Assembly (NCBI RefSeq): GCF_007035645.1
Contig: NZ_AP019632.1
Coordinates: 3,162,001 to 3,226,000, forward strand
DNA length: 64,000 nt
Direction of reading: 5' to 3'
DNA from: Enterobacter asburiae
GTDB taxonomy: Bacteria; Pseudomonadota; Gammaproteobacteria; Enterobacterales; Enterobacteriaceae
A program made the translations under genes and the position numbers. Every line of letters begins with the position of its first letter. Positions within the stretch are counted from its first letter, which is position 1. Below, piece by piece: positions 50,553 to 62,482 of the stretch. The notes under the pieces were generated by a model. It did not search any database, was not told the origin of the DNA, and was given only the letters and a program-made list of their open reading frames with translations.

Positions 50553-50981
50553 TCAAATAGGTTGGGTCATTAAGCCAACTGACTTAACACCCGCACTATG
50601 TAGCAAGTTCAGCGCTTTAATAATTTCATCGTAGGGTACGTCTTTCGCGCCACCGATTAAGAAGACCGTTTTCGGATTTGACTCCAGACGACGCTGCGCT
50701 TCAGCAATAACCTGCTCAGGCGGCAGCTGATCCATACGATCTTTCTCTACCACGACGCTGTATTGCCCTACGCCGGAAACCTCAATGATAACCGGAGGAT
50801 CGTCATTGGTGCTCACCGCCTGTGATTCTGTCGCATCCGGCAGATCCACTTCCACGCTCTGAGTAATGATTGGCGCTGTCGCCATGAAGATCAGCAGCAG
50901 TACCAGCAGGACGTCCAGCAGTGGAACGATATTGATTTCGGACTTGAGCTCGCGACGACCTCGTCCACGCGATCTGGCCAT
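50553..50981 (-). CDS. tolR: Tol-Pal system protein TolR
   Basis: A 142-residue ExbD/TolR-family protein with one transmembrane helix (VPLLDVLLVLLLIFMATAPI) that holds the proton-carrying aspartate, and a periplasmic dimerisation domain. It is 3 bases after tolQ and 28 bases before tolA. Confidence 0.97.
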   Translation of the reverse strand: MARSRGRGRRELKSEINIVPLLDVLLVLLLIFMATAPIITQSVEVDLPDATESQAVSTNDDPPVIIEVSGVGQYSVVVEKDRMDQLPPEQVIAEAQRRLESNPKTVFLIGGAKDVPYDEIIKALNLLHSAGVKSVGLMTQPI

Positions 50982-50984
50982 GGT

Positions 50985-52078
<1,094 letters not shown>

Positions 52079-52226
52079 TTTACATCCCGGTAATGCAACA
52101 AAAGTTAATGCTTTTAAACTTCGCTACTATACGCGCGGGAAAGAGGGTTGGGAATGGGAGAAAGTAAACGGAGAGTAAATTTTTATGGGCTCGGGTAAGC
52201 CCATAACGTTAACGGACATTTCTTAT

Positions 52227-52517
52227 TCAGAAGAAGAAGAAAATCAAACCGGCAAGAAGCACCAGATCGGCAATCAGCGGGCAAAAAATTCCCTGCCAGT
52301 GAATGGCTTTCGGACGAAAGCCGACGCCGTGGATCACACCTGCACAGACCGCCCACATAATGAGAAAGCCGTGCCAGATTTCAAGCTCGCTGGTTTTCGC
52401 TGCAAAGCGCGAAGGGTCCCAGAAGATACAACCTGCCAGCAGTAATGCCATCACTAAAGAAAGCGCCCGTAACGGGCGCTTGTCCATTACCGCGTAAAGC
52501 GTCGCGATAATATTCAT
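52227..52517 (-). CDS. ybgE: Cyd operon protein YbgE
   Basis: A 96-residue inner-membrane protein with three hydrophobic segments and motif GFLIMWAVCAGVIHGVGF, matching the YbgE family. It is part of the cyd operon in gamma-proteobacteria, but no clear role in oxidase function is known. Its ATG overlaps the cydX stop by one base. It ends in GLIFFFF. Confidence 0.93.
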   Translation of the reverse strand: MNIIATLYAVMDKRPLRALSLVMALLLAGCIFWDPSRFAAKTSELEIWHGFLIMWAVCAGVIHGVGFRPKAIHWQGIFCPLIADLVLLAGLIFFFF

Positions 52518-52630
52518 CAGTGTTTTTCTTCACCCGCTTTGGTCGCTTCGACGTGCTCAAGCGCCAGGGCAGTGATGACACCAAATGCACAGGCAAGAAG
52601 CGTCCCTAAAATCCATGCGAAATACCACAT
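52517..52630 (-). CDS. cydX: Cytochrome bd-I accessory small subunit CydX (YbgT)
   Basis: A 37-residue single-helix protein (begins MWYFAWILGTLLACAFG, ends KAGEEKH) that stabilises the haems of cytochrome bd-I. The length equals E. coli CydX. It is encoded 14 bases after cydB and 1 base overlaps ybgE. GGAG precedes the ATG. Confidence 0.96.
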   Translation of the reverse strand: MWYFAWILGTLLACAFGVITALALEHVEATKAGEEKH

Positions 52631-52644
52631 ATTCAGCTCCTTAC

Positions 52645-53784
52645 TTAGTACATAGAGTGGGTGTTGCTTTCGATATGTTCTTTAGTGATGCGACCGAACA
52701 TTTTCCAGTAACACCAGGTGGTGTAGAGCAGGATAATCGGTACGAACACGCAAGCAACATACGTCATCAGGTTCAGCGTCAGCTGGCTGGACGTTGCGTC
52801 CCACATGGTCAGGCTAGCATTCAGCATGGTGCTGGATGGCATGACGAATGGGAACATCGCAATACCCGCCGTCAGGATGATGCACGCCAGGGTCAGCGAA
52901 GAGAACACGAACGCCAGCGCGCCTTTCTCCAGACGAGACGTCAACACGGTCAGCAGCGGCAGCAATACGCCCAGAGCCGGGATCGCCCACAGCGCAGGGG
53001 TGTTATTGAAGTTCACCAGCCATGCGCCAGCCTGACGCGCCACTTCTTTGGTCAGCGGGTTAGACGGTGCCGAGTGGTTAATTGCAGAGGTCACCACATA
53101 ACCATCAATGCCGTACACCACCCACACACCGGCCAGTGCGAAGCAGACCAGCGTCACCAGCGCAGCGACCTGAGCCGTCGCGCGAGAACGCAGGTGCAGT
53201 TCACCAACCGTACGCATCTGCAGATAGGTTGCGCCCTGAGTGATGATCATCGCCACGCTCACCACGCCGGCCAGCAGGCCAAACGGATTCAGCAGCTGGA
53301 AGAAGTTACCGGTGTAGTAAAGACGCATGTATTCGTCCAGGTGGAACGGTACGCCCTGCAGCAGGTTACCGAACGCCACGCCGATCACCAGCGGTGGAAC
53401 GAAGCTACCGATGAAGATGCCCCAGTCCCACATGTTGCGCCAGCGGGTGTCTTCAATCTTGGAACGGTAGTCGAAACCAACCGGACGGAAGAATAAAGAG
53501 GCCAGCACCAGAATCATCGCCACGTAGAAGCCGGAGAACGCAGCCGCGTAGACCATCGGCCAGGCAGCGAACAGCGCGCCGCCAGCGGTGATCAGCCACA
53601 CCTGGTTACCGTCCCAGTGAGGGGCGATGGAGTTGATCATGATTCGACGCTCGGTGTCATTACGACCGAGGAAACGGGTGAGCATCCCCACCCCCATGTC
53701 GAAACCATCCGTGACGGCAAAACCGATCAGCAGAACGCCAACCAGCAGCCACCAGATAAAACGCAATACTTCATAATCGATCAT
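52645..53784 (-). CDS. cydB: Cytochrome bd-I ubiquinol oxidase subunit II CydB
   Basis: A 379-residue subunit with eight or nine membrane helices, partner of CydA. Conserved stretches are FIWWLLVGVLLIGFAVTDGFDMG, APHWDGNQVWLITAGGALFAAWP and FFRPVGFDYR. It starts 15 bases after cydA. Confidence 0.97.
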   Translation of the reverse strand: MIDYEVLRFIWWLLVGVLLIGFAVTDGFDMGVGMLTRFLGRNDTERRIMINSIAPHWDGNQVWLITAGGALFAAWPMVYAAAFSGFYVAMILVLASLFFRPVGFDYRSKIEDTRWRNMWDWGIFIGSFVPPLVIGVAFGNLLQGVPFHLDEYMRLYYTGNFFQLLNPFGLLAGVVSVAMIITQGATYLQMRTVGELHLRSRATAQVAALVTLVCFALAGVWVVYGIDGYVVTSAINHSAPSNPLTKEVARQAGAWLVNFNNTPALWAIPALGVLLPLLTVLTSRLEKGALAFVFSSLTLACIILTAGIAMFPFVMPSSTMLNASLTMWDATSSQLTLNLMTYVACVFVPIILLYTTWCYWKMFGRITKEHIESNTHSMY

Positions 53785-53799
53785 TTGATGACTCCTGTC

Positions 53800-55368
53800 T
53801 TAGCGTGCCGGCTGAGTAGTCGCAGTGGACTGCTCGTAGTGATAGCGACCGGTTTTCAGGCTGCTTGGGCCAAGGCGCGCGAACTTGAACATCAGGAACA
53901 GTTCAGCCACCAGGAACAGGGTGTACAGACCACAAATCAGCAGCATGGAGAAGATCAGGTCGCCCGCTGTCAGGGACGAGTTCGCTACCGCCGTTGGCAG
54001 TACCTCACCAATCGCCCATGGCTGACGGCCGTACTCCGCAACAAACCAGCCGGATTCGATCGCGATCCACGGCAGTGGAATACCGTACAGCGCGGTGCGC
54101 AGCAGCCATTTTTTCTCGCCGATGCGGTTACGAATCACGGACCAGAAGGACGCCGCAATGATCAGCAGCATGATGATGCCGCAGCCCACCATGATACGGA
54201 ATGCGAAGTACAGTGGCGCAACGCGTGGAATCGAGTCTTTGGTTGCCATCTGGATCTGCGCTTCTGTCGCATCAGAAACGTTCGGGGTATAACGCTTCAG
54301 CAGCAAACCGTAACCCAGATCTTTCTTCACGTTGTTGAACTGGTCGCGAACGGCCTGGTCGGTAGAACCGGCACGCAGCTGTTCCAGCAGCGAGTAAGCT
54401 TTCATACCGTTACGGATACGCTCTTCGTGCTGAACCATCAGCTCTTTCAGACCGGTCACCTGCTTATCAACAGAACGGGTGGCGATGATACCCAGCGCAT
54501 AAGGGATCTGAATGGCGAAGCGGTTTTCCTGCGCGTCCTGATCCGGAATACCGAACAGCGTAAAGGCAGCAGGCGCCGGTTGGGTTTCCCATTCGGCTTC
54601 GATGGCGGCCAGTTTGGTTTTCTGCACGTCACCCATTTCGTAACCGGATTCATCACCCAGAACGATAACAGAGAGGATTGCAGCCATACCGAAGCTTGCA
54701 GCGATAGCAAAGGAGCGCTTAGCAAACGCGAAGTCACGACCGCGCAGCATGTAGTAAGAGCTGATGCCCAGTACAAACATCGCGCCGCACACGTAGCCAG
54801 AAGCGACGGTGTGAACGAATTTAACCTGTGCAACCGGGTTCAGGACCAGCTCGGCAAAGCTGACCATCTCCATACGCATGGTTTCGAAGTTGAAATCAGA
54901 CGCGATAGGGTTCTGCATCCAGCCGTTCGCCACCAGAATCCACAGCGCGGACAGGTTCGAACCTAATGCCACCAGCCAGGTCACCGCCATATGCTGGACT
55001 TTACCCAGACGGTCCCAGCCGAAGAAGAACAGACCTACAAAGGTGGATTCGAGGAAGAATGCCATCAGACCTTCAATGGCCAGCGGCGCACCGAAGATAT
55101 CCCCGACATAGTGGGAATAGTAAGACCAGTTAGTCCCGAACTGGAACTCCATGGTCAAACCGGTTGCCACGCCCAGCGCGAAGTTGATACCAAACAACTT
55201 GCCCCAGAACTTGGTCATATCTTTATAAATCTGTTTGCCGGAGAGAACGTATACCGTTTCCATAATGGCCAGCAGGAACGCCATACCGAGCGTCAGTGGC
55301 ACAAACAGGAAGTGGTACATCGCGGTCAAGGCAAACTGTAAGCGCGACAGTTCGACTATATCTAACAT
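53800..55368 (-). CDS. cydA: Cytochrome bd-I ubiquinol oxidase subunit I CydA
   Basis: High-affinity terminal oxidase subunit carrying haems b558, b595 and d, 522 residues. Ligand H19 is in [10 protein letters not shown], the axial histidine of b558 in [10 protein letters not shown], and the methionine partner in FRIMVGCG. The Q-loop is present in the long form, and the [13 protein letters not shown] motif is intact. Two ATGs are adjacent; the second (55368) has better spacing from AAGGAG. First gene of cydABX-ybgE. Confidence 0.97.
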   Translation of the reverse strand: MLDIVELSRLQFALTAMYHFLFVPLTLGMAFLLAIMETVYVLSGKQIYKDMTKFWGKLFGINFALGVATGLTMEFQFGTNWSYYSHYVGDIFGAPLAIEGLMAFFLESTFVGLFFFGWDRLGKVQHMAVTWLVALGSNLSALWILVANGWMQNPIASDFNFETMRMEMVSFAELVLNPVAQVKFVHTVASGYVCGAMFVLGISSYYMLRGRDFAFAKRSFAIAASFGMAAILSVIVLGDESGYEMGDVQKTKLAAIEAEWETQPAPAAFTLFGIPDQDAQENRFAIQIPYALGIIATRSVDKQVTGLKELMVQHEERIRNGMKAYSLLEQLRAGSTDQAVRDQFNNVKKDLGYGLLLKRYTPNVSDATEAQIQMATKDSIPRVAPLYFAFRIMVGCGIIMLLIIAASFWSVIRNRIGEKKWLLRTALYGIPLPWIAIESGWFVAEYGRQPWAIGEVLPTAVANSSLTAGDLIFSMLLICGLYTLFLVAELFLMFKFARLGPSSLKTGRYHYEQSTATTQPAR

Positions 55369-55705
55369 CATGACTCCTTGCTCATCGCATGAAGACTCCG
55401 AGAGTGAACCCCGTCAGAGAGAGATCCACACGCATGCCCCAATACAAATTATTCGCATCCTTGTCGTCGTTATTACCCTGAAGGAGGATAAAAACGATGA
55501 CGTGAGGTTACAAATACGTTAATAAAAAACTCAAATTGATCCCGCAAATATAATACGCTGCAAAACCCTTACAATAAACAGGTTTTTATTGAATCACATT
55601 TACGTTTTTCGACGGCGATCAATTTATAGCAAAATTACCACTTTTCGGCCATTTTGATCGGGGACAATTTACCGCCTTTTGATGGGTTTTTCCAAGGATT
55701 AAACA

Positions 55706-55719
55706 TTGATTTAAATCAA
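55706..55719 (-). promoter_or_regulatory. FNR box upstream of cydAB
   Basis: TTGAT-TTAA-ATCAA, an exact TTGAT-N4-ATCAA FNR palindrome, 338 bases upstream of cydA. E. coli cydAB is repressed by FNR under anoxia and activated by ArcA. Confidence 0.8.
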
Positions 55720-56016
55720 AAACAATCCGTTGTGTTAAATGTGTTTTGATGCGGTGAACATAGTAAAAACCATGTTAAAGATATGTATATAAAATACAAT
55801 TAAGGTTATCAAGTCGATTGATGAATATAAACAGAATTGATTTTTATTAACTCAGAAGCCCGAATGCCTAATTTATTCAGGACATAAATTTTAGTGCGTT
55901 TTTTCGTTTTTTTCCATCCGCTCTCTTTAAGGTAAATAAATAACAATTATTTTACTTTTATCCCCCTCTCTAATTAACACCATTTAGTGACTATTGCATG
56001 ATGCCCGGCAGGCAAT

Positions 56017-56040
56017 AAAAAAGGCCGCTTTACAGCGGCC
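56017..56040 (-). terminator. Intrinsic terminator of the sdh-suc operon
   Basis: GGCCGCTGTAAAGCGGCC hairpin (seven-base-pair stem) followed on the minus strand by TTTTTT, 62 bases after the sucD stop. A second small hairpin CCCCGAAAGGGG lies between the stop and this one. Confidence 0.92.
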
Positions 56041-56101
56041 AACCATGTCGAAACGGACATTTTTATACTTCAACGCCCCCCTTTCGGGGAGCAGAGAGGA
56101 C

Positions 56102-56971
56102 TTACTTAATGATGGATTTCAGTGCTTCGCCGATATCCGCCAGGCTGCGAACGGTTTTCACGCCTGCGGCTTCCAGCGCTGCGAATTTCTCATCAGCCGT
56201 ACCCTTACCACCGGCGATGATCGCGCCTGCGTGACCCATACGCTTGCCTTTCGGCGCGGTCACACCCGCGATGTAACCGACAACTGGCTTGGTCACGTGT
56301 TCTTTGATGTAAGCAGCGGCTTCTTCTTCCGCGCTACCACCGATCTCACCGATCATCACGATCGCTTCGGTCTGTGGATCTTCCTGGAACAGCTTCAGGA
56401 TGTCGATGAAGTTAGAGCCAGGGATCGGGTCACCGCCGATGCCCACGCAGGTGGACTGGCCGAAGCCGTAATCGGTGGTCTGCTTCACAGCTTCATAGGT
56501 CAGCGTACCGGAACGGGACACGATGCCCACTTTCCCCGGCTTGTGAATGTGGCCCGGCATGATGCCGATTTTGCATTCGCCCGGGGTGATAACGCCAGGG
56601 CAGTTCGGGCCGATCATGCGCACGCCTGCTTCATCCAGCTTCACCTTCACGGTCAGCATATCCAGCGTCGGGATGCCTTCAGTGATGGTGATGATCAGCT
56701 TGATGCCTGCGTCGATCGCTTCCAGAATGGAGTCTTTGCAGAACGGTGCCGGAACGTAGATCACGCTCGCGGTTGCGCCCGTCGCTTCTACGGCTTCACG
56801 CACGGTGTTGAATACCGGCAGGCCCAGGTGCGTGGTACCGCCTTTACCTGGCGTTACGCCGCCAACCATCTGCGTGCCGTAGGCAATTGCCTGTTCGGAG
56901 TGGAAAGTCCCCTGGCTACCGGTGAAGCCCTGGCAGATAACCTTGGTATCTTTATTAATTAAAACTGACAT
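56102..56971 (-). CDS. sucD: Succinyl-CoA synthetase alpha subunit SucD
   Basis: A 289-residue CoA-binding subunit. The N-terminal Rossmann region has [14 protein letters not shown], and the catalytic phosphohistidine is in [15 protein letters not shown]. With SucC it makes ATP and succinate from succinyl-CoA. Its ATG overlaps the sucC stop by one base. Last gene of sucABCD. Confidence 0.98.
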   Translation of the reverse strand: MSVLINKDTKVICQGFTGSQGTFHSEQAIAYGTQMVGGVTPGKGGTTHLGLPVFNTVREAVEATGATASVIYVPAPFCKDSILEAIDAGIKLIITITEGIPTLDMLTVKVKLDEAGVRMIGPNCPGVITPGECKIGIMPGHIHKPGKVGIVSRSGTLTYEAVKQTTDYGFGQSTCVGIGGDPIPGSNFIDILKLFQEDPQTEAIVMIGEIGGSAEEEAAAYIKEHVTKPVVGYIAGVTAPKGKRMGHAGAIIAGGKGTADEKFAALEAAGVKTVRSLADIGEALKSIIK

Positions 56972-58137
56972 TATTTCCCCTCCACTGCGGCAACAACCTG
57001 CTGAGCTGCATCCGTCAGACTTTTCGCTGCAATAATATTCAGGCCGCTGTCAGCCAGTTTTTTCGCGCCGAGTTCAGCGTTGTTACCTTCCAGACGCACA
57101 ACCACCGGAACGTTCACGCCCACTTCTTCTACCGCACCGATGATACCGTCGGCGATCAGGTCGCAACGAACGATGCCGCCGAAGATGTTAACCAGAACGG
57201 CCTTCACGTTGTCGTCAGAGAGAATGATTTTGAACGCTTCGGTTACGCGCTCTTTGGTTGCGCCACCGCCTACGTCGAGGAAGTTTGCTGGCTCACCGCC
57301 GTGCAGCTTAACGATGTCCATGGTGCCCATTGCCAGGCCCGCACCGTTAACCATGCAGCCGATGTTGCCGTCCAGCGCCACGTAGTTCAGCTCCCACTGT
57401 GCAGCCTGCGCTTCACGCGGATCTTCCTGAGACTGATCGCGCATTTCGCGCAGATCGGACTGGCGGAACAGCGCGTTGCCGTCAGCGCCCAGCTTGCCGT
57501 CGAGGCAGATCAGGTCGCCCTGGGTGGTGATCACCAGCGGGTTGATCTCGATCAGCGCCAGGTCGCGCTCCAGGAAGATGTTCGCCAGACCCATGAAGAT
57601 CTTGGTGAACTGCTGAACCAGCTTGCCTTCCAGGCCCAGTTTGAACGCCAGCTCGCGACCCTGGTAAGGCATTGGACCTGCCAGCGGATCGATTGCCACT
57701 TTGTGGATCAGGTGCGGGGTTTCTTCCGCCACTTTTTCGATTTCCACGCCGCCTTCGGTAGACGCCATGAACACCACGCGACGGGAGCTACGGTCAACAA
57801 CCGCGCCCAGGTACAGTTCTTTCGCGATATCGGTCGCCGCTTCAACCAGGATCTGGTTAACCGGCTGGCCGTTCGCATCTGTCTGGTACGTTACCAGACG
57901 CTTGCCGAGCCAATGTTCAGCAAACGCACGAATCTCTTCTTTGCTCTTAACAACCTTCACACCGCCCGCTTTACCACGGCCACCAGCGTGAACCTGACAC
58001 TTAACTACCCAAGGGCCGGAACCGATTTTAGATGCGGCTTCTTCTGCTTCACGCGGGGTAGTACAGGCATAACCCACCGGAGCCGGTAAGCCATACCGGG
58101 CAAACAGCTGTTTGGCCTGATATTCATGTAAGTTCAT
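56971..58137 (-). CDS. sucC: Succinyl-CoA synthetase beta subunit SucC
   Basis: A 388-residue ATP-grasp subunit. [20 protein letters not shown] is the family N-terminus, [15 protein letters not shown] the nucleotide loop, EINPLV a metal-site motif and [11 protein letters not shown] a succinate-site motif. It is preceded by an 83-base gap to sucB that contains a REP-like palindrome. Confidence 0.98.
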   Translation of the reverse strand: MNLHEYQAKQLFARYGLPAPVGYACTTPREAEEAASKIGSGPWVVKCQVHAGGRGKAGGVKVVKSKEEIRAFAEHWLGKRLVTYQTDANGQPVNQILVEAATDIAKELYLGAVVDRSSRRVVFMASTEGGVEIEKVAEETPHLIHKVAIDPLAGPMPYQGRELAFKLGLEGKLVQQFTKIFMGLANIFLERDLALIEINPLVITTQGDLICLDGKLGADGNALFRQSDLREMRDQSQEDPREAQAAQWELNYVALDGNIGCMVNGAGLAMGTMDIVKLHGGEPANFLDVGGGATKERVTEAFKIILSDDNVKAVLVNIFGGIVRCDLIADGIIGAVEEVGVNVPVVVRLEGNNAELGAKKLADSGLNIIAAKSLTDAAQQVVAAVEGK

Positions 58138-58183
58138 GTGTTCTATCCATCCTTCAGGTAATCGTTAGGTCGTGCTTTTATTG

Positions 58184-58208
58184 GCCCGGCAGCCATACGC
58201 CGCCGGGC
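58184..58208. repeat. REP-like palindrome between sucB and sucC
   Basis: GCCCGGC-N11-GCCGGGC, a seven-base-pair stem with an AGCCATACGCC loop, similar to the element downstream of ybhC. It may set the differential stability of sucAB and sucCD mRNA. Confidence 0.7.
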
Positions 58209-58220
58209 AAGACTGCAAAA

Positions 58221-59441
58221 CTAGACGTCCAGCAGCAGACGGGTTGGATCTTCCAGCAGCTCTTTAATCGCGACCAGGAAGCCCACGGACTCGCGGCCGT
58301 CGATCAGGCGGTGATCGTACGAGAGCGCCAGGTACATCATCGGCAGGATCTCAACTTTACCGTCTACCGCCATAGGGCGATCTTTAATGGCATGCATACC
58401 CAGGATCGCGCTCTGCGGCGGGTTAATGATCGGGGTAGACATCAGCGAGCCGAATACGCCGCCGTTGGTAATGGTGAAGTTACCGCCGGTCAGGTCGTCT
58501 ACGGTCAGCTTGCCGTCGCGGCCTTTTACAGCCAGCTCTTTAATGTTTTTCTCGATGTCAGCCATACCCAGGGTATCCACATCACGCAGAACCGGGGTGA
58601 CCAGGCCGCGTGGAGTAGAAACCGCCATGCTGACGTCGAAATAGTTGTGGTAAACCACGTCATCGCCATCGATAGACGCGTTCACTTCCGGGTAGCGTTT
58701 CAGCGCTTCAACTACCGCTTTCACGTAGAAGGACATAAAGCCCAGACGGATGCCGTGACGTTTTTCAAACGCGTCACCGTACTGCTTGCGCAGATCCATG
58801 ATTGGCTTCATGTTCACTTCGTTGAAGGTGGTCAGCATCGCGGTGGAGTTTTTCGCTTCCAGCAGACGCTCGGCCACACGCTTGCGCAGGCGGGTCATCG
58901 GCACGCGTTTTTCGCTGCGGGCACCCAGAGCAGGCTGTGCTGCTGGTGCTGCCGCAGGGGCTTTCGCTTCTGCCTGAGCAGGCGCTTTCGCAAGGTGTTT
59001 GTCGATGTCTTCGCGGGTCAGACGACCGCCCACACCGGTGCCTTTGATGGCTGCCGGGTCAAGGCTGTGTTCAGCCAGCAGGCGACGGATCGCCGGGCTG
59101 AGGGCGTCGTTAGACTGTTCTTCCAGAGAAGCCTGCTGGCGCTGAGCCGGCGTAGAGGCTTTCTCTTCAGATTTCGCGCTGGACTCTTTGCCCGCGCTGT
59201 TGCCTTCACGCAGGCGACCGAGGATCTGACGAGAGGTTACGGTGGTACCTTCATCTTCCAGCACCGCGTCCAGAACGCCATCCGCCGAAGCCGGTACTTC
59301 CAGTACCACTTTGTCAGTTTCGATTTCTACCAGCACTTCATCGCGCTTAACGGCATCGCCTGGTTTTTTGTGCCAGGTAGCGACGGTCGCATCTGCTACG
59401 GATTCAGGCAGGTCGGGAACAAGAATATCTACGCTACTCAT
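58221..59441 (-). CDS. sucB: Dihydrolipoyl succinyltransferase SucB (2-oxoglutarate dehydrogenase E2)
   Basis: A 406-residue core enzyme. The N-terminal lipoyl domain has K44 in [13 protein letters not shown]. An Ala/Ser/Gln linker leads to the peripheral-subunit-binding domain ([20 protein letters not shown]) and the catalytic domain ends in [19 protein letters not shown] with the active-site histidine. It follows sucA by 14 bases. Confidence 0.98.
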   Translation of the reverse strand: MSSVDILVPDLPESVADATVATWHKKPGDAVKRDEVLVEIETDKVVLEVPASADGVLDAVLEDEGTTVTSRQILGRLREGNSAGKESSAKSEEKASTPAQRQQASLEEQSNDALSPAIRRLLAEHSLDPAAIKGTGVGGRLTREDIDKHLAKAPAQAEAKAPAAAPAAQPALGARSEKRVPMTRLRKRVAERLLEAKNSTAMLTTFNEVNMKPIMDLRKQYGDAFEKRHGIRLGFMSFYVKAVVEALKRYPEVNASIDGDDVVYHNYFDVSMAVSTPRGLVTPVLRDVDTLGMADIEKNIKELAVKGRDGKLTVDDLTGGNFTITNGGVFGSLMSTPIINPPQSAILGMHAIKDRPMAVDGKVEILPMMYLALSYDHRLIDGRESVGFLVAIKELLEDPTRLLLDV

Positions 59442-59455
59442 TTTGTATCCTTTAA

Positions 59456-62263
59456 TTAATCGACGTTCAGCGCGTCATTGACCAGATCTTGTTGCTGCTT
59501 CTGGTGAACGGACATATACCCTACCGCCGGAGAGGCGGAGGCCGGGCGACCTGCATAACGCAGGGCTGACCCAAATGGAATCACTTCACGGAAATGATGC
59601 TGGCTGCAGTACCATGCGCCCTGGTTGAGCGGCTCTTCCTGGCACCAGACAAAATCATGTACGTGAGCATATTGTTTCAGCACTTCCTGCATCGCCTGAT
59701 GCGGGAACGGATAAAGCTGTTCGATACGCACGATGGCGACATCTTTCTGATCGTTCTTGCGGCGCTGTTCCAGCAGGTCGTAATAAACCTTACCAGAACA
59801 CATCACCACGCGCTTCACGCCCTGCGGATCCAGCTCGTCAATTTCACCGATGGCTGGCAGGAAGGTTCCGTTCGCCAGTTCTTCCAGGCTCGACACCGCC
59901 AGCGGGTGACGCAGCAGGGATTTCGGCGACATCACCACCAGCGGACGGCGCATACCGCGCAGCGCCTGACGACGCAGCATGTGGTAGACCTGAGCCGGGG
60001 TGGACGGCACGCAGACCTGCATGTTCTGCTCGGCGCAGAGCTGCAGATAACGTTCCAGACGCGCGGAGGAGTGCTCCGGACCCTGACCTTCATAACCGTG
60101 CGGCAGCAGCATTACCAGGCCACACATGCGGCCCCACTTCTGCTCGCCGGAGGAGATGAACTGGTCGATAACCACCTGCGCGCCGTTGGCGAAGTCACCG
60201 AACTGCGCTTCCCAGATGGTCAGGGTGCGTGGTTCAGCGGTGGCATAACCGTATTCGAAGGCCAGAACCGCTTCTTCAGACAGCACGGAGTCCCAGACCT
60301 TGAACTGGCCCTGACCGTTGTGCACGTGCTGCAGCGGGGTATAGGTTGAACCGTTGGACTGGTTGTGAACAACCGCGTGACGGTGGAAGAAGGTCCCACG
60401 GCCCGCATCTTCACCGGACAGACGAACAGGAATGCCTTCGTCAACCAGCGTTGCGTAAGCCAGCGTTTCAGCGCCGCCCCAGTCGAACAGCTTCTCGCCT
60501 GCCGCCATGGACTGACGGTCAGCGTAGATTTTCGCCACGCGAGACTGCATCTCGATAGCGTCCGGTACGGTGCTGATGCGTTTAGCCAGCTCCTGCAGGC
60601 GCTTCATCTCAACCTTGTTCGGGTAGCTCTCATCCCACTCGTGGTTGAGGTACGGCGACCAGGTAAAGGAGTGCATGTTCATCGGGCGCAGCTCTTTCAC
60701 CACGCATTCACCCGCATCCAGCGCGTCGCGGTAGAGGTTGACCATTTCGGTCGCATCTTCCAGCGTCGTCACTTTGTCGCTCTCCAGCTTGTCAGCATAG
60801 ATTTTGCGCGGGGTCGGGTGTTTTTTGATTTTCTGATACATCAACGGCTGGGTTGCACTTGGCTCGTCCGCTTCGTTGTGGCCGTGACGGCGGTAGCAGA
60901 AGAGGTCAATGAACACATCGCGTTTAAAGGTATTACGGAAGTCCAGCGCCAGACGGGTAACGAAAGCAACGGCTTCCGGGTCATCCGCGTTAACGTGGAA
61001 GATTGGCGCCTGCACCATCTTACCGATGTCGGTGCAGTACGGGGTAGAACGCGCGTCCAGCGGGTTAGAGGTGGTGAAGCCCACCTGGTTGTTGATCACG
61101 ATGCGAACGGTACCGCCCACTTCATAACCACGCGCTTTCGACATGTTCAGGGTTTCCTGAACCACGCCCTGCCCTGTTACCGCCGCATCGCCGTGGATGG
61201 TAATTGGCAGCACTTTATTGCTGCTCGGCTCGTCCAGACGATCCAGACGCGCACGCACGGAACCGATAACCACCGGGCTAACGATTTCCAGGTGTGACGG
61301 GTTAAACGCCAGCGCCAGGTGAACCAGACCGCCTTCGGTTTCGATATCCGACGAGAAGCCCATGTGGTACTTCACGTCGCCGGTGCCGAGGTGTTCTTTA
61401 TGTTTGCCCGCGAATTCGTCGAACAGGTCCTGCGGTTTTTTACCCAGCACGTTGACCAGCACGTTCAGACGACCACGGTGCGCCATGCCCAGTACCACTT
61501 CACGGGTGCCGCTCTTGCCTGCGTGACGAATCAGCTCTTTCAGCATCGGCACCAGCGCGTCGCCGCCTTCCAGCGAGAAGCGTTTTGCGCCCGGGAATTT
61601 CGCGCCCAGATAGCGCTCAAGCCCTTCCGCTGCGGTCAGTTCGTTCAGGAAGCGTTTTTTCTCGTCTGCCGAGAAGGTCGCGTGGCCCGCTACGGATTCG
61701 ATGCGCTGCTGGATCCAGCGTTTCTCTTCGGTAGAGGTAATGTGCATGTATTCCGCGCCGATGGAGCCGCAGTAGGTTTGCTTGAGCGCGTCAATCAGAT
61801 CGCCCAGCTTCATCGTGTCTTTGCCGATGGCAAAGGAACCTACGTTAAAGCTTTCCTGGAAATCGGCCTCGGTCAGATCGTGATACGCCGGATCGAGATC
61901 GGCCACACGGTCTTGCTGCCACAGTCCCAGCGGATCGAGATTCGCATGCTGGTGACCACGGAAGCGATAAGCGTTGATAAGCTGCAGGACTTTAACCTGC
62001 TTCGCATTAGTGTCAGGGTCGGAAATCGCAGAAGAGTAACGTGAGGCATCCTTCGCCAGACGACGGAAATAATCACGTGTTTTGGAATGGAATTGATCCG
62101 GTTTGACCCCTGTGCCAGGCAACTGCTGGAACATGGAACGCCAGTTTGCGTCCACTGAGTCAGGATCGGTTAAGAAGTCTTCATAGAGCTGTTCAATCCA
62201 GCTCTGGTTCGCACCAGAAAGGAAAGAAGAGTCCAGCCAGGCTTTCATTGCGCCGTTCTGCAT
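59456..62263 (-). CDS. sucA: 2-oxoglutarate dehydrogenase E1 component SucA
   Basis: A 935-residue thiamine-diphosphate enzyme decarboxylating 2-oxoglutarate. The thiamine-diphosphate region [18 protein letters not shown], active-site histidines in YMHITS and [11 protein letters not shown], and C-terminal segments such as [15 protein letters not shown] are present. An N-terminal helix ([18 protein letters not shown]) is the E2/E3-contact segment. It is first in sucABCD, 219 bases after sdhB. Confidence 0.98.
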   Translation of the reverse strand: MQNGAMKAWLDSSFLSGANQSWIEQLYEDFLTDPDSVDANWRSMFQQLPGTGVKPDQFHSKTRDYFRRLAKDASRYSSAISDPDTNAKQVKVLQLINAYRFRGHQHANLDPLGLWQQDRVADLDPAYHDLTEADFQESFNVGSFAIGKDTMKLGDLIDALKQTYCGSIGAEYMHITSTEEKRWIQQRIESVAGHATFSADEKKRFLNELTAAEGLERYLGAKFPGAKRFSLEGGDALVPMLKELIRHAGKSGTREVVLGMAHRGRLNVLVNVLGKKPQDLFDEFAGKHKEHLGTGDVKYHMGFSSDIETEGGLVHLALAFNPSHLEIVSPVVIGSVRARLDRLDEPSSNKVLPITIHGDAAVTGQGVVQETLNMSKARGYEVGGTVRIVINNQVGFTTSNPLDARSTPYCTDIGKMVQAPIFHVNADDPEAVAFVTRLALDFRNTFKRDVFIDLFCYRRHGHNEADEPSATQPLMYQKIKKHPTPRKIYADKLESDKVTTLEDATEMVNLYRDALDAGECVVKELRPMNMHSFTWSPYLNHEWDESYPNKVEMKRLQELAKRISTVPDAIEMQSRVAKIYADRQSMAAGEKLFDWGGAETLAYATLVDEGIPVRLSGEDAGRGTFFHRHAVVHNQSNGSTYTPLQHVHNGQGQFKVWDSVLSEEAVLAFEYGYATAEPRTLTIWEAQFGDFANGAQVVIDQFISSGEQKWGRMCGLVMLLPHGYEGQGPEHSSARLERYLQLCAEQNMQVCVPSTPAQVYHMLRRQALRGMRRPLVVMSPKSLLRHPLAVSSLEELANGTFLPAIGEIDELDPQGVKRVVMCSGKVYYDLLEQRRKNDQKDVAIVRIEQLYPFPHQAMQEVLKQYAHVHDFVWCQEEPLNQGAWYCSQHHFREVIPFGSALRYAGRPASASPAVGYMSVHQKQQQDLVNDALNVD

Positions 62264-62369
62264 CGTGATCCCTTAAGCATTTTTATGCTTACTTTCGCCG
62301 TAGAAACTACCACGCACACCACGTGTACGTGCCGGGGTTCACCTGCGAGCTCTTTGTGGCCCGCGAAGG

Positions 62370-62413
62370 AACCTTTAGAAACTGTCTAGACTTCAGGGCA
62401 GTTTTTAAAGGTT
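62370..62413 (-). other. Stem-loop in the sdhB-sucA interval
   Basis: A 15-base imperfect inverted repeat, AACCTTTAGAAACTG (62370-62384) and CAGTTTTTAAAGGTT (62399-62413), with one mismatch and a 14-base loop. It has no T run after it on the minus strand, so it is more likely an mRNA processing or stability element than a terminator. Confidence 0.6.
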
Positions 62414-62425
62414 TCTGCAAACTGT

Positions 62426-62463
62426 CCCCTCTCCCTTGGGGAGAGGGTTAGGGTGAGGGGAAC
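62426..62463. repeat. REP-like palindromic repeat, copy 6
   Basis: CCCTCTCCC-TTG-GGGAGAGGG with trailing TTAGGGTGAGGGG, the same family as the copies at 6432 and 11278. It lies 20 bases past the sdhB stop, inside the sdh-suc transcription unit. Confidence 0.8.
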
Positions 62464-62482
62464 AGCGCTCCCCTCTCACTAC

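Larger units (their letters stand above)
55369..56101. other. 733-base AT-rich region between cydA and sucD
   Basis: No gene is seen. It contains the cyd promoter region with an FNR box, AT-rich stretches that could hold ArcA sites, and the sucD 3' region at the right end. E. coli has mngR/mngA/mngB in this interval; no trace of those reading frames remains. Confidence 0.75.

Noticed and set aside
52184..52203. ATGGGCT / AGCCCAT hairpin after ybgE as terminator
   Set aside because: The stem is not followed by a T run on the minus strand, so I cannot support a terminator.
55994..56962. Long frame antisense to sucD
   Set aside because: Shadow of a highly conserved, highly expressed gene; it lacks a ribosome-binding site.
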